Below are positions 7,301-14,785 of a stretch of DNA of 64,000 nt, piece by piece. The position numbers and the translations under genes were made by a program. Within the stretch, counting starts at the first letter, position 1. Every line of letters starts with the position of its first letter. Under the pieces are notes generated by a model. It had not been told where the DNA came from, did no database searches, and saw nothing but the letters and a program-made list of their open reading frames with translations. The stretch is from an uncultured Dorea sp. GTDB taxonomy: Bacteria > Bacillota > Clostridia > Lachnospirales > Lachnospiraceae. The stretch spans positions 1-64,000 of the forward strand of contig CAJULU010000016.1 in assembly GCA_910587575.1 (NCBI GenBank), read 5' to 3'.

Positions 7301-8518
7301 TTACATCCTCTGAATCCTCTCAACAGCAGCAGCCGTATTCTCATAAGACCCAAACGCCGTCAGCCTGAAATACCCTTCCCCGCTCGGTCCGAATCCTGCC
7401 CCCGGCGTCCCTACCACATTCGCACGCTCCAGCAGATGATCAAAAAACTCCCACGAAGTCATCCCCTCAGGAGTCTCCAGCCAGATATACGGCGCATTCA
7501 CACCACCGGACACAGAATATCCGGCACTTTTAAGCCCCTCATAAATCGTCTTCGCATTCCTCATATAATAAGCAATCTGCTCCTTAAGCTGCGCTTTCCC
7601 GGCCTCGGAATACACTGCCTCCCCCGCCTTCTGCACAATATAAGGCGCACCATTGTACTTCGTACCATGCCGTCTCGCCCACAGGGAATGCAGCATCACA
7701 TCCCCGCATTTCACATCCTTGGGAATCACCGTTGCTCCCAGCCTTACCCCCGTAAACCCGGCATTTTTAGAAAAGCTGCGCAGTTCAACCGCACAGGTTC
7801 TCGCCCCGTCGCACTCATAGATACTATGGGGCACATTCTCCTCTGAAATATACGCTTCATACGCCGCATCATAGATGATCACCGCCCCGTTCCGATTCGC
7901 ATAATCCACCCATTCCTGCAGCCTGTCCTTCGTAACCGCCGCCCCGGTAGGATTGTTGGGAAAACACAGATAAATGATATCCGGAGTCTCTTCCGGAAGT
8001 TCCGGTGCGAAATCCGTCTCCTTCGTACAAGGCATGTAGATCACATCACTCCACGTCTCCCTGGCAGAATCATAGGTTCCCGTACGTCCCGCCATTACAT
8101 TGGTATCTACATAGACCGGGTACACCGGATCACACACCGCAATCCGGCTGTCCCTGGCAAAAATCTCCTGGATATTCCCAGAGTCACACTTTGCCCCATC
8201 AGAGATAAAGATCTCATCCGCCCCGATCTCACAACCTCTGTCCTGGTAATCATTCTTTGCCATGGCGCTTCTCAGAAATTCATATCCCAGATCCGGCGCA
8301 TAGCCGTGAAACGTCTCTGCATGTGCCATTTCATCCACCGCACTGTGCAGCGCCTCAATAATCGCTGGAGCCAGCGGCTGGGTCACATCCCCGATTCCCA
8401 GGCGGATAATACTCTTATCCGGGTTCGCCTCCTGAAACGCCGCCACCTTCCTGCCGATTGTTGAGAACAAATAACTTCCCGGTAATTTTAAATAATCCTC
8501 ATTAATCCTGTACATCAT
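7301..8518 (-). CDS. dapL: LL-diaminopimelate aminotransferase
   Basis: A 405-aa PLP-dependent class I/II aminotransferase that converts tetrahydrodipicolinate directly to LL-diaminopimelate, the short lysine/peptidoglycan route of many clostridia. Visible signatures are the N-terminus RINEDYLKLPGSYLF, RLGIGDVTQPLAP, the NNPTG motif and the PLP-Lys block SFSKNAGFTGVRLG. I start at the ATG at 8518, which lies inside the end of dapF; GAGGGGG directly before it is part of dapF codons. A TTG at 8530 is less likely. The 17-base overlap with dapF indicates coupled translation: DapF uses the product of this enzyme. Confidence 0.96.
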   Translation of the reverse strand: MMYRINEDYLKLPGSYLFSTIGRKVAAFQEANPDKSIIRLGIGDVTQPLAPAIIEALHSAVDEMAHAETFHGYAPDLGYEFLRSAMAKNDYQDRGCEIGADEIFISDGAKCDSGNIQEIFARDSRIAVCDPVYPVYVDTNVMAGRTGTYDSARETWSDVIYMPCTKETDFAPELPEETPDIIYLCFPNNPTGAAVTKDRLQEWVDYANRNGAVIIYDAAYEAYISEENVPHSIYECDGARTCAVELRSFSKNAGFTGVRLGATVIPKDVKCGDVMLHSLWARRHGTKYNGAPYIVQKAGEAVYSEAGKAQLKEQIAYYMRNAKTIYEGLKSAGYSVSGGVNAPYIWLETPEGMTSWEFFDHLLERANVVGTPGAGFGPSGEGYFRLTAFGSYENTAAAVERIQRM

Positions 8519-9422
8519 ATTCCCCCTCAAACACGGTAACCGCCGGTCCCGTCATATACACCTTCCCGGTCTCTTCTTCCCACTCTATCATCAGCTCTCC
8601 CCCAGGCAGCTTCACCTTCACCCGACGCTGCGCCAGCCCGTTCAGGATAGCCGCCACTGCCGCCGCACAGGCCCCGGTCCCGCAGGCAAGGGTTTCTCCA
8701 GATCCCCTCTCCCAGACACGCATCTCGATGGTTTCACGGTCAATGATCCGCACGAATTCCGTATTGATCCTTTCCGGGAATCTCTCATGGTTCTCGAATT
8801 TCGGTCCCACCTTCTCAATATCCAGATCCTTCAGATCTTCCAGAAAAACCACGGCATGAGGATTCCCCATAGAAACCCCCGTAATCCGGTATTCCATCCC
8901 GTCCACCACAATCGGTTCATCAATCACCTTCCGGCAGTCTTTTTCTTCCTCATGATCTTCCGTACATTCCCCGCCCAGCACACTCTCCTCATCTACCACG
9001 CACTCCTCCGATACTGCCTCACAGAGAATGGGAATCGCCTCCGCATGAAGATCCGGCTTTCCCATATCCACCCGCACCTGCGTAACCTTTCCATTTTCCA
9101 CAATCAGATTCAGATATCTGATCCCTCCAAGGGTTTCCACGGAAATAATCGTCTTGTGGGTCAGTCCGTAATCATAGACATATTTTGCCACACAACGAAT
9201 CCCGTTTCCGCACATCTCTCCTCTGGAACCGTCCGCATTGTACATCTCCATCTCAAAATCTGCCGCATCTGACGGACGGATCAGAATCAGGCCGTCAGAA
9301 CCTATACCAAAATGCCTGTCACTGACTAACCTCGCCATCTCTGATGGATTTTCAACGTTCTCTTCCAGACAATTCACATATACATAATCATTTCCCAAAC
9401 CCTGCATCTTTGTAAACTTCAT
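8502..9422 (-). CDS. dapF: Diaminopimelate epimerase
   Basis: A 306-aa enzyme that interconverts LL- and meso-diaminopimelate. The first catalytic Cys is in EMCGNGIRC (Cys71) and the second in LACGTGACAAAV; HFGIGSDGL near residue 38 and VSMGNPHAV near 183 are also typical. The start at 9422 has GGAG 10 bases upstream and begins at the family's normal MKFTKMQGLGNDY. The usual length is about 275 aa; the excess is an acidic, Cys-containing insertion at about residues 131-166 just before the VSMGNPH block. dapL follows with an overlap, so the pair forms a lysine/cell-wall operon. Confidence 0.96.
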   Translation of the reverse strand: MKFTKMQGLGNDYVYVNCLEENVENPSEMARLVSDRHFGIGSDGLILIRPSDAADFEMEMYNADGSRGEMCGNGIRCVAKYVYDYGLTHKTIISVETLGGIRYLNLIVENGKVTQVRVDMGKPDLHAEAIPILCEAVSEECVVDEESVLGGECTEDHEEEKDCRKVIDEPIVVDGMEYRITGVSMGNPHAVVFLEDLKDLDIEKVGPKFENHERFPERINTEFVRIIDRETIEMRVWERGSGETLACGTGACAAAVAAILNGLAQRRVKVKLPGGELMIEWEEETGKVYMTGPAVTVFEGEYDVQD

Positions 9423-9490
9423 CGCAAAGAATCTCCTTTCTGCTAACTTCTTTTTCTTCCCAGATCTTTGAAACTCCAGATAACCCGGCC

Positions 9491-10039
9491 CTATTCTGAC
9501 ATCACACTCAGCACCATTTCCGCAGTCTCCGCCATATTCGTCCCACTTTCCATGCTGCATTTCTGCAGATATCTGTGGGCCTCTTCCTCAGACATATGGT
9601 TCCGGTTCATCAACAGTTCCTTTGCCATCGTAATGGCCTTCTTCTGCACGGGACTTCGTATCTTCCGTTCCTCTTTCCGCCTCTTTTGCCGCCGTTCCAC
9701 AGTCTTTACCAGCATATCCACGGTACTCACAAGGTCATACACCTTAAGCGGCATGGGCAGGCACACCACTTTGTCTGTATCGTTCCCGGCCCATTTTTCC
9801 GGCGAAGCCACCAGCAGCATTTCGAAATCTTCCGGCAGATATTCCCGAAGTTCCGTATACATCATATCCTTCAGTTTATACCCGCACACCACGATTCCCT
9901 CGTCGGCTGTGTCTGCATACTGCAGAGCCTTTGCGCCAGTGGTGCACACGCCTGTAACGTCCATCCCGTACCGGACCAGCAGATTACGGATACTTACCGC
10001 ATTATCCTTACTGGGAAATACAACGATAATACCAATCAA
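9491..10039 (-). CDS. ANTAR-domain RNA-binding response regulator
   Basis: A 182-aa protein. The N-terminal 115 residues resemble a degenerate receiver (IGIIVVFPSKDNAVSIRNLL; MLLVASPEKW), and residues about 120-180 form the ANTAR three-helix RNA-binding domain (SPVQKKAITMAKELLMNRNHMSEEEAHRYLQKCSM). ANTAR proteins act as antiterminators by binding paired hairpins in leaders of nitrogen genes. I choose TTG at 10039 because AGGAGGGG lies 5-6 bases upstream; the GTG just before it sits on the ribosome site. The gene starts 19 bases after glnA, so the two are co-transcribed. The glnA leader carries a terminator-like hairpin, a plausible target. Confidence 0.88.
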   Translation of the reverse strand: MIGIIVVFPSKDNAVSIRNLLVRYGMDVTGVCTTGAKALQYADTADEGIVVCGYKLKDMMYTELREYLPEDFEMLLVASPEKWAGNDTDKVVCLPMPLKVYDLVSTVDMLVKTVERRQKRRKEERKIRSPVQKKAITMAKELLMNRNHMSEEEAHRYLQKCSMESGTNMAETAEMVLSVMSE

Positions 10040-10058
10040 GCTCACCCCTCCTGACAAT

Positions 10059-11390
10059 CTACATCCGATGCAGGTATCTGCCAATCTCCCAGTCCGTAAC
10101 CTGTGTACGGTAATCCGCATACTCCTTCTCTTTTGCCTGTATATATTTTCTCGACAGATCCTCCCCCAGCACATCCCTGATCAGAGCATCCTTCTCAAAT
10201 TCTGCTGCCGCTTCCCGAAGGCTCCCCGGCAGAGCCTCAATTCCTGCCTCCTGCCGCTCTTTCTCTGTCATCCCGAAAATATTGCAGTCTATACTCTGAG
10301 GCGGCATCATCTCATTACGGATCCCGTCAAGCCCTGCCGCCAGACATACCGCCAGCGCAAGATATGGATTCGCCGACGGATCCGGGCTTCTCAGTTCCAC
10401 CCTGGCGTCAAGCCCCCTGGCAGCCGGAACGCGAATGAGCGGCGTACGGTTTCTGGCGGACCAGGCAATATACACTGGGGCCTCATACCCGGGAACCAGC
10501 CGCTTATACGAATTCACGGTAGGATTCGTGATAAAACTGACTGCCTTTATATGCCTCATGATACCTCCGATGAAAAAATACGCCGTCCGGCTCAGTCCAT
10601 TCTCATCTGCCCCGTCTGAGAATACATTCATCCCGTCCCTGCCAAGAGACATATTGATATGCATACCCGAACCGCTGACCCCGGACTTTGGCTTTGGCAT
10701 AAAAGTAGCATGAAGCCCGTGGCGTTTCGCAATGGTCTTCACTACAAGCTTGAACGTCATGATATTGTCAGCCGTCTGGAGGGCCTCCCCACACTGGAAA
10801 TCAATCTCATGCTGGGCAGGAGCCACCTCATGATGGGACGACTCAATCACGAATCCCATATCCTCCAGAGTCAGCACCATATCCCTGCGGGCATTTTCCC
10901 CCAGATCCATAGGTCCCAGGTCAAAATATGTGGCGCTTTCATGCGACAGCGTTGTGGGCCGCCCGTCCTCATCCGTATGGAACAGGAAGAACTCACACTC
11001 CGGCCTCACACGGAAATCATATCCCATGGCCTTTGCCTCAGACAGCACTTTTTTCAGAATATACCTTGGATCACTCTCGAACACCTTCCCGTCCGGCTGA
11101 TAAACATCACAGATCAGCCGCGCCACCTTCCCCTGCTGGGACCTCCAGGGAAATATGACAAATGTATCCAGATCCGGGTACAGATACATATCCGAATCCT
11201 CAACCCTGGCAAACCCTTCTATGGATGATCCGTCAAACATAACCTCATTGTTCAGAACCTTCTCTAACTGGCTGGTGGTAACCGCCACATTCTTCATGGT
11301 TCCGAAGATATCCGTAAACTGCAGACGGATAAAGCCCACATCCTCTTCCTCCACCATTTTCATAATATCACGCTTTGTATAATGATTCAT
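10059..11390 (-). CDS. glnA: Type I glutamine synthetase
   Basis: A 443-aa GSI-alpha enzyme making glutamine from glutamate, ammonia and ATP. Visible blocks are the N-terminal FIRLQFTDIFGTMKN, MFDGSSIEGFARV, ECEFFLF (metal Glu), HHEVAPAQHEIDF (metal/nucleotide site), KPKSGVSGSGMHINMSL and NRTPLIRVPAARG. The start is set by GGGAGG 9 bases before ATG 11390; the frame open further upstream is the 5' leader. There is no GSI-beta adenylylation-type extension. It heads an operon with the ANTAR regulator; the promoter and leader hairpin are listed separately. Confidence 0.96.
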   Translation of the reverse strand: MNHYTKRDIMKMVEEEDVGFIRLQFTDIFGTMKNVAVTTSQLEKVLNNEVMFDGSSIEGFARVEDSDMYLYPDLDTFVIFPWRSQQGKVARLICDVYQPDGKVFESDPRYILKKVLSEAKAMGYDFRVRPECEFFLFHTDEDGRPTTLSHESATYFDLGPMDLGENARRDMVLTLEDMGFVIESSHHEVAPAQHEIDFQCGEALQTADNIMTFKLVVKTIAKRHGLHATFMPKPKSGVSGSGMHINMSLGRDGMNVFSDGADENGLSRTAYFFIGGIMRHIKAVSFITNPTVNSYKRLVPGYEAPVYIAWSARNRTPLIRVPAARGLDARVELRSPDPSANPYLALAVCLAAGLDGIRNEMMPPQSIDCNIFGMTEKERQEAGIEALPGSLREAAAEFEKDALIRDVLGEDLSRKYIQAKEKEYADYRTQVTDWEIGRYLHRM

Positions 11391-11481
11391 CTTATTCTTT
11401 CCTCCCTGCCATTTCCGAACCAGTCTGCAATGTACCGATTCACCGCCCGCTTCCCCGGACAGATCCGTCACATTAAAAATG

Positions 11482-11509
11482 GGCGTTCTCATGCCAGGAT
11501 GAAAACGCC
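11482..11509 (-). terminator. Terminator-like hairpin in the glnA 5' leader (possible attenuator)
   Basis: On the glnA strand an 11-bp stem (GGCGTTTTCAT with ATGAGAACGCC, one G-U pair) closes the six-base loop CCTGGC and is followed by CATTTTTAAT. It starts within about 20 bases of the predicted transcription start and lies about 90 bases before glnA. A leader terminator before glnA, with an ANTAR gene in the same operon, suggests antitermination control. The loop has G at position 4 but C rather than the usual A at position 1 of ANTAR target loops, so a direct target is only inferred. Confidence 0.6.
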
Positions 11510-11525
11510 TTTGTTCTTCTCCTAG

Positions 11526-11564
11526 ATTATAAAATAAAAACAGGCACTTTGTCAATTTGACAAA
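11526..11564 (-). promoter_or_regulatory. glnA promoter with a palindromic operator over the -35 box
   Basis: The -35 TTGACA (11550-11555) and -10 TATAAT (11526-11531) are both consensus, spaced by 18 bases, on the glnA strand. A perfect 8-bp inverted repeat, TTTGTCAA-A-TTGACAAA (11548-11564), covers the -35 box, a position expected for a repressor. It does not fit the GlnR/TnrA spacing (TGTnA-N7-TnACA). Confidence 0.75.
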
Positions 11565-11667
11565 ATGCCCAAGTTTCTTCCTGTATGATCCTCCATTGCT
11601 GTTCACTACGCACTCAGACAATGTTGCTACAATGCAGTCCGCCAGGAGACCGCTTTTACGGCTCTTC

Positions 11668-11877
11668 TTACTCCTCTTCCTCTGCCCAGCATCCGTCCTC
11701 GGTCTGAACATAAGAGTTGCCGTTATTATTGCCGCAGTTAATCCCTCTCTTGATCGGCGCCAGGAAGAATCCCTTGATTACCCCAAGCATGATACAGCAC
11801 AGAATCACCAGCACTTTTTCTGCCGGTGTCCAGTCTCTCCAAAAAAAATCCTTCACACGTTCCCATATGTCTCTCAT
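11668..11877 (-). CDS. Small membrane protein, conserved-looking, unknown function
   Basis: A 69-aa protein with an amphipathic, aromatic N-terminus (DIWERVKDFFWRDWTPAEK), one transmembrane helix at about 22-40 (VLVILCCIMLGVIKGFFLAP) and a Gly/Asn-rich, acidic tail (NCGNNNGNSY, ending EEEE). ATG 11877 is chosen over a TTG six bases earlier because GGAGG lies 8 bases before it. It precedes glnA on the same strand, but glnA has its own promoter between them. No function is known to me; a membrane-associated accessory role is a guess. Confidence 0.65.
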   Translation of the reverse strand: MRDIWERVKDFFWRDWTPAEKVLVILCCIMLGVIKGFFLAPIKRGINCGNNNGNSYVQTEDGCWAEEEE

Positions 11878-12022
11878 CGTCAAATCCTCCTGTCTGTCTT
11901 ATTCTTCTGTCCCCTATTATATGCTATTTTGCGTCAAAATGGAAGTCATGCATTGAAAAAACGCCTGATCTTTGTTAAAATAAGTTTCAGTTCTGACTAT
12001 TCACAAATGAGGTGATTACATT

Positions 12023-12667
12023 ATGGGACTTGCGATCCCCATTGAGACAAGTGCGCGCCACATCCATCTGTGCCGCAGAGATTTTGACATCCTGTTCGGA
12101 GAAGGGAAAGAACTGACCTTCAAAGCCGAATTAAGCCAGCCGGGACAATACGTCTGCCAGGAACGTCTGGCCGTGAGGGGGCCGAAGTCCTCCTTTGAAA
12201 ATGTTGCCGTTCTCGGTCCATTCCGGAAAGAGACTCAGGTGGAGATCTCCATGACGGATTCCCGCAAACTGGGAATTCCGGGCATGATCCGCCAGTCCGG
12301 CGACACTGCCGGCACCCCGGGCTGCATTTTGGAAGGGCCAGCGGGAAGCATTGAGCTGGATCACGGCGTAATCGTTGCCAAGCGCCACATCCACATGACG
12401 CCTGTACAGGCAATCCAGCTGAATGTAAGAGACAACGATGAAGTATTCGTAATTATGGAGAGTTTCGAACGCTCTCTGATCTTTGCCGACGTGGTCGTCC
12501 GGGTCCATCCGGATTTTGCCCTGGCCATGCATGTGGACACCGATGAGGCCAATGCATTCGCCAATGAGAACAATCCCACGGGAGCGCTCCTTAAACTGTT
12601 CGGCGGACGGACCTACAATCTGCAGAAATGGGCGGAAGAAGTTCAGAACGGAATCAATCGTTTTTAA
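12023..12667 (+). CDS. pduL: PduL-type phosphate acyltransferase
   Basis: A 214-aa enzyme that moves acyl groups between CoA and phosphate (propanoyl or acetyl). The two PduL zinc blocks are visible: the first near residue 12 (SARHIHLCRRDFDILFG) and the second near 119 (VIVAKRHIHMTPVQAIQL), plus RGPKSSFENVAVLGPFR. Microcompartment PduL proteins usually carry an N-terminal targeting helix; this one starts directly with the catalytic fold, and no shell-protein genes are nearby. It therefore probably acts as a soluble phosphotransacetylase in acetate formation. GAGGTG lies about 8 bases before the start. Confidence 0.92.
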   Translation: MGLAIPIETSARHIHLCRRDFDILFGEGKELTFKAELSQPGQYVCQERLAVRGPKSSFENVAVLGPFRKETQVEISMTDSRKLGIPGMIRQSGDTAGTPGCILEGPAGSIELDHGVIVAKRHIHMTPVQAIQLNVRDNDEVFVIMESFERSLIFADVVVRVHPDFALAMHVDTDEANAFANENNPTGALLKLFGGRTYNLQKWAEEVQNGINRF

Positions 12668-12679
12668 ATCCGATTCCCG

Positions 12680-12928
12680 TTATACATTCTTTGCAGTCAG
12701 CGTCTTCGCACTGACTCCTTTCAGCATCCCCAGTTTGCCGGACAGGGAACTGGTGGCCTCCCCGGGTGCGTCCAGGACCACGCTGATGATGGAAATCCCC
12801 CGCTCTCTGTACGGAATCCCCATACGTCCGACCACATACTGACGGAACTCATGGAGCAGTTCATTGACTGCTCCTGCTGCTTCCTCATCTTTCACCATAA
12901 TACTGATGACTGACACTCTGCTTTCCAT
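12680..12928 (-). CDS. TM1266-family small regulator (iron-only hydrogenase-associated)
   Basis: An 82-aa ACT-like/NikR-C-like fold protein: ESRVSVISIMVKDEEAA, a central helix (VNELLHEFRQYVVGRMGIP) and ISIISVVLDAPGEATSSLSGKLG. The family is called iron-only hydrogenase system regulator because it often sits with the hydrogenase maturases HydEFG; none is in this window. I start at the ATG at 12928 since AGGAGG is 9 bases upstream; the ATG at 12937 abuts that site. Its end faces pduL with a 12-base gap. Function is inferred from the family only. Confidence 0.85.
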   Translation of the reverse strand: MESRVSVISIMVKDEEAAGAVNELLHEFRQYVVGRMGIPYRERGISIISVVLDAPGEATSSLSGKLGMLKGVSAKTLTAKNV

Positions 12929-12941
12929 AGATTGCATCCTC

Positions 12942-13715
12942 CTACCTTTTCTTTTGCTGCCGCCCGGTGACATCCAGATAATATCCCTTCTTGTAGATCA
13001 GTTTCGACACCGGAACCATCTGATATTCTCTTTTTTCCAGTTCACAGAGCAGCCCATCCAGCGCCTCCGCCGTATACTTCGTCCCGTTATGGAGAAGAAT
13101 GATCGCCCCGTTTTTCAGTTCTTTGCTTCCCAATACCGTCTCAATAATATTCTCCGCTCCGTAATCCTTCCAGTCAAGACTGTCAACGGACCACTGAATC
13201 GGATAATATCCGCACGCCTCTATATTACGGATCACGTTGTCATCATAGCTGCCATATGGCACACGGAACAGCCGCATCTCCACCTCTGTCAGATCCAGAA
13301 CCTTCTCATGCACTGTCTGGATTTCCTGCCGCTGTTCCTCCTTCTTAAGCCCCATCATACTCCTGTGGGTCTCGCTATGGTTTGCAAGGTCATGCCCTGC
13401 CGCCTTGATTGCCAGAACATCCTCCGGATATTTTTCCACCCAGTCGCCTGTCATGAAGAAGGTTGCCTGAACCTCATGCTCTTTAAGAATCTTAAGGATC
13501 CTGGCCGTGTCCTCATTGCCCCAGGCAGCATCGAATGTGAGAGCCACCTTCTTTTCCTTCATCTCCACAGAACAGATCGGCATCTCCTTTCCATTAATAT
13601 TCCCGGAAACCGAGGAATAGCTGGAAATATATTGAAAAGACCCCATAAGGGCCGCCGCAAGAGCCAGAAAAAAAATCCCATAATTTCTCCGCTTCTTCCT
13701 TCTTTCTGCATTCAT
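12942..13715 (-). CDS. Membrane-anchored polysaccharide deacetylase (NodB family)
   Basis: A 257-aa protein with a basic N-terminus and one transmembrane/signal-anchor helix (YGIFFLALAAALMGSFQYI), then a NodB domain from about residue 55: motif 1 LTFDAAWG with the catalytic Asp, motif 2 HDLANHSETHRSM with the two metal His, motif 3 RLFRVPYGSYDD and motif 5 ILLHNG. It resembles the PdaB-like group that acts on cell-wall or spore-cortex glycans outside the membrane. ATG 13715 has GGAG 8 bases upstream; a GTG at 13721 is less likely. It lies 13 bases ahead of the TM1266 gene on the same strand. Confidence 0.9.
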   Translation of the reverse strand: MNAERRKKRRNYGIFFLALAAALMGSFQYISSYSSVSGNINGKEMPICSVEMKEKKVALTFDAAWGNEDTARILKILKEHEVQATFFMTGDWVEKYPEDVLAIKAAGHDLANHSETHRSMMGLKKEEQRQEIQTVHEKVLDLTEVEMRLFRVPYGSYDDNVIRNIEACGYYPIQWSVDSLDWKDYGAENIIETVLGSKELKNGAIILLHNGTKYTAEALDGLLCELEKREYQMVPVSKLIYKKGYYLDVTGRQQKKR

Positions 13716-13773
13716 AGACACAACTCCGGCTATACGTCTTTACTGATAGTATATGCCGCAGTTCATTGGGAAA

Positions 13774-14619
13774 TCATTTTATTTCACAATTCGCAATTTG
13801 CAATTCATAGCATACCAGATCCATCCCTGTAAGGTCATGCCCCGCATTGCAGAATACATTTTCAAAGAAAGCCTCCAGATAGGTAAAATCCGGGTAGATC
13901 CCTTTCGTAATATCAGAATAATTACTTCTTACCAGCGCATCCCGAAAAAACACCGCATTTCCCCGGAAAGGTTCATTCGTAACCGTAATCCCCATGCTTC
14001 CTGCATATAACTGAATGAACAAGGCCGTTGTCCTTGTATTTCCCTCTCTGAACGGATGCGTCTGCCAGATACCCGAGATAAATCTTGCAAATCTCTGAAT
14101 CTCTGCCTTTCCAAACGGATATTGATACCGGTAACCTCTTTCTTCCTCAAAATCATAGCTTAAATAATCCTGTATCGCATTCCAGTCCGCATACTGGACG
14201 CTTCTGCCTCCCAGAACCTCCTCCGCCTTCGTCAGATTACAACGCCTCCACTCACCGGCATCTCCTTCTGACAGTACGCCGGCAAACAATTCCCGATGGA
14301 TCGATTTCAACATCACAGGCGAGAATTTAAAGGTCATATTCTCTAAGAGCCGTACCATCCTTGCGCTGACTTCATCCGCTTCCCGCTCTCTCCTGTCATA
14401 CTTTCCTCCGGTCTCGTCATAATATCTTCCCACACTCTCCACGGCCTCATCTGCAGTCGTGCGTCCCTCAATATGTTCCCGGGCCACAGACTCCAGATAT
14501 TGCGAGGTGGTAAGTCCGTCTACCTTTTGAAGCCCCTTGGCCATCTCCCAGTATTCACGGCGTACATCCTGGGTGGACTGCGGTTTTCTCACTCTGTAGG
14601 GAATTTCCTCATGATACAT
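13774..14619 (-). CDS. Fic-domain protein (probable AMP transferase)
   Basis: A 281-aa protein. The catalytic Fic motif HPFREGNTR (His188) is complete, matching HxFx(D/E)GNxR, so the enzyme should be able to transfer AMP or a related nucleotide to a target protein. The N-terminal region includes GLTTSQYLESVAREHIEG, which resembles a VbhA-type antitoxin segment fused in cis, but I do not see a perfect S/TxxxE(G/N) inhibitory motif. No separate antitoxin gene is adjacent. A ribosome site (GGGAGAG) lies 7 bases before the start. Target unknown. Confidence 0.88.
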   Translation of the reverse strand: MYHEEIPYRVRKPQSTQDVRREYWEMAKGLQKVDGLTTSQYLESVAREHIEGRTTADEAVESVGRYYDETGGKYDRREREADEVSARMVRLLENMTFKFSPVMLKSIHRELFAGVLSEGDAGEWRRCNLTKAEEVLGGRSVQYADWNAIQDYLSYDFEEERGYRYQYPFGKAEIQRFARFISGIWQTHPFREGNTRTTALFIQLYAGSMGITVTNEPFRGNAVFFRDALVRSNYSDITKGIYPDFTYLEAFFENVFCNAGHDLTGMDLVCYELQIANCEIK

Positions 14620-14785
14620 TCACATTCTCTCCCTTCCGCCATAATCCGGTTATTCCATTTCTGTGATAAAATTATACTACGTCCCTCTTTATTCTGCAAA
14701 CATTTGTGGTATACTAATATACAGATACCAATATTAAAAACCTGCAAAGGAGCCAGGAGAGCCATCTCTTCTGTCATCAATACTT

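Noticed and set aside
9468..10619. A 383-codon plus-strand frame over the ANTAR and glnA genes
   Set aside because: Antisense shadow; both genes on the minus strand have clear domains and ribosome sites.
11548..11564. GlnR/TnrA operator at the glnA promoter
   Set aside because: The palindrome centre is one base, whereas GlnR sites need TGTnA-N7-TnACA.
12864..13832. A 322-codon plus-strand frame over the deacetylase gene
   Set aside because: Antisense shadow without protein-like composition.
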